From an uncultured Eubacteriales bacterium (lineage in GTDB: Bacteria; Bacillota; Clostridia; Oscillospirales; Acutalibacteraceae): a DNA stretch of 32,005 bases. Below the pieces are notes generated by a model. The model worked only from the letters and a program-made list of their open reading frames with translations. It was not told the DNA's origin and searched no databases. The stretch lies in contig CAKSQT010000014.1 of NCBI GenBank assembly GCA_934486755.1, forward strand, positions 1-32,005, read 5' to 3'. This document shows positions 31,102-32,005 of the stretch, one piece after another. Within the stretch, counting starts at the first letter, position 1. The number at the start of each line of letters is the position of its first letter. The translations under genes and the position numbers were made by a program.

Positions 31102-32005
31102 TTGGAGTATAAAGTGTTGGGCAAAATCAAATCGCCCGAAGATGTAAAAAAACTTAATAAAAATGAAATTAATATACTTTGCTCCGAAATACGCAGCTGT
31201 ATAATTGATACCGTTTCAAAAAACGGCGGACATCTTGCTTCTAATCTCGGTACGGTTGAATTGACGGTTGCCCTACACCGCGCCTTTAATTCGCCGCAGG
31301 ACTCTGTTATTTTCGATGTCGGTCATCAATCATATTCGCATAAGCTGCTGACAGGCAGGTTTGAAAAATTTTCAACATTGCGTACAGAAGGCGGAATATC
31401 GGGTTTTATGCGTCCTGACGAAAGTGAACACGATCCGTTTGTCACAGGACACAGCAGTAATTCCATTTCGGCGGCATACGGCATTTATCGTGCAAAAAAA
31501 CTTAACGGCGAAAAAGGTACTGCCGTTGCGGTAATCGGCGACGGGGCGATGACAGGCGGTATGGCGTATGAGGCGCTTAACAACGTCGGCAGCGGAAGAA
31601 ATAATATGATCGTTGTTCTTAATGACAACAAAATGTCAATTTCGCGGAATGTCGGTGCGATAGCCCGTATTCTGACAAATATGAGAACTAAACCTCGTTA
31701 TCATCATTTGAAGTTTGCTACAACGCGCTTTTTAAATAAAATACCGTTAATTGGTAAACCGCTGAATAATTTTCTATTCTCGGTAAAGGAATCAATTAAG
31801 GGAGTTGTATACAGAAACAACATTTTCTCTTCTATGGGATTTAATTATCTCGGCCCTGTTGACGGGCATAATGTAGAAGCGATGGAGTCGCTGTTCAGGA
31901 TTGCACAGGACTACTCGCGTCCTTCGCTCATACACGTTATAACAACAAAAGGAAAAGGATATTCATTTGCTGAAAGCAGTCCTAAAAACTATCACGGCGT
32001 ATCGC
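31102..32005 (+). CDS. dxs: 1-deoxy-D-xylulose-5-phosphate synthase (3' end outside window)
   Basis: Thiamine-diphosphate enzyme that starts the MEP isoprenoid pathway from pyruvate and glyceraldehyde-3-phosphate. About 301 codons, roughly half of the usual 620 or so, are visible. Motifs: NGGHLASNLG (41-50), FDVGHQSYSHK, the GDGAMTGG cofactor-binding motif (146-153) with LNDNKMSIS, and the later YLGPVDGHN. The start is uncertain. TTG 31102 gives MEYKVLGKIKSP, which resembles relatives, but AGGA is 12 bases upstream. GTG 31114 has GGAG 6 bases upstream and gives MLGKIKSP. The frame is open to the window end. Confidence 0.93.
   Translation, partial: MEYKVLGKIKSPEDVKKLNKNEINILCSEIRSCIIDTVSKNGGHLASNLGTVELTVALHRAFNSPQDSVIFDVGHQSYSHKLLTGRFEKFSTLRTEGGISGFMRPDESEHDPFVTGHSSNSISAAYGIYRAKKLNGEKGTAVAVIGDGAMTGGMAYEALNNVGSGRNNMIVVLNDNKMSISRNVGAIARILTNMRTKPRYHHLKFATTRFLNKIPLIGKPLNNFLFSVKESIKGVVYRNNIFSSMGFNYLGPVDGHNVEAMESLFRIAQDYSRPSLIHVITTKGKGYSFAESSPKNYHGVS

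Noticed and set aside
1..32005. CRISPR arrays, rRNA genes and insertion sequences
   Set aside because: No regularly spaced repeats, rRNA-like sequence or transposase motif was seen on either strand.

Overview
This window looks like chromosomal DNA of a low-to-moderate GC anaerobic Firmicute, most likely class Clostridia near the Oscillospiraceae/Ruminococcaceae. The placement is inferred from the gene order (lon-engB, ylxM-ffh-rpsP-khpA-rimM-trmD, nusB-xseA-xseB-ispA-dxs), strong AGGAGG-type ribosome binding sites, a T-box leader, and clostridial protein variants such as a two-gene SufC/SufB-like Fe-S system and a thioredoxin reductase without recognisable NADPH motifs. No rRNA, CRISPR array, transposase or prophage gene is visible.

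Layout. Positions 1-468 (minus) hold the start of a PstS-like phosphate-binding lipoprotein behind a Pho-box-like promoter. Positions 712-8718 (plus) are a tight operon: murI, a DUF1934 gene, argS, nicotinate phosphoribosyltransferase, a small lipoprotein, lon and engB. A consensus promoter inside the 3' end of engB starts the SRP/ribosome block ylxM-ffh-rpsP-khpA-rimM-trmD (8771-12303); rplS, which often follows trmD, is absent. An HPr gene and tRNA-Pro(GGG) follow, each with its own promoter and terminator.

Positions 12941-15283 are the most accessory-looking part. A C-terminally short alpha/beta hydrolase faces a DtxR/MntR-type metal regulator. Beyond it lies a membrane protein plus flavodoxin reading frame interrupted by one in-frame TGA. 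Two palindromes sharing the core GTTAG-N6-CTAAC sit upstream of the hydrolase and over the regulator's own promoter. I read this as a small metal-responsive flavodoxin/hydrolase locus that may be decaying in this strain.

Positions 15296-18197 (minus) are an amino-sugar operon: a NahK-like kinase, nagB and nagA. Next comes trxB-trxA (minus). A T-box leader whose specifier reads GCU (Ala) precedes an Lrp-type regulator and a class I aminotransferase. Then follow an EamA transporter (minus), the SufC/SufB-like pair, a YfcE phosphodiesterase (minus), and a glycosyltransferase with rmlD-rmlB-rmlC for dTDP-rhamnose. The window ends with nusB-xseA-xseB-ispA-dxs, with dxs cut by the window edge.

Gene-free stretches over about 300 bases: 12724-13144 holds the HPr terminator, tRNA-Pro with promoter and terminator, and a leader with a hairpin and an operator. 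14022-14338 holds a large palindrome and two promoters. 19484-19892 holds the trxB promoter and the T-box leader.
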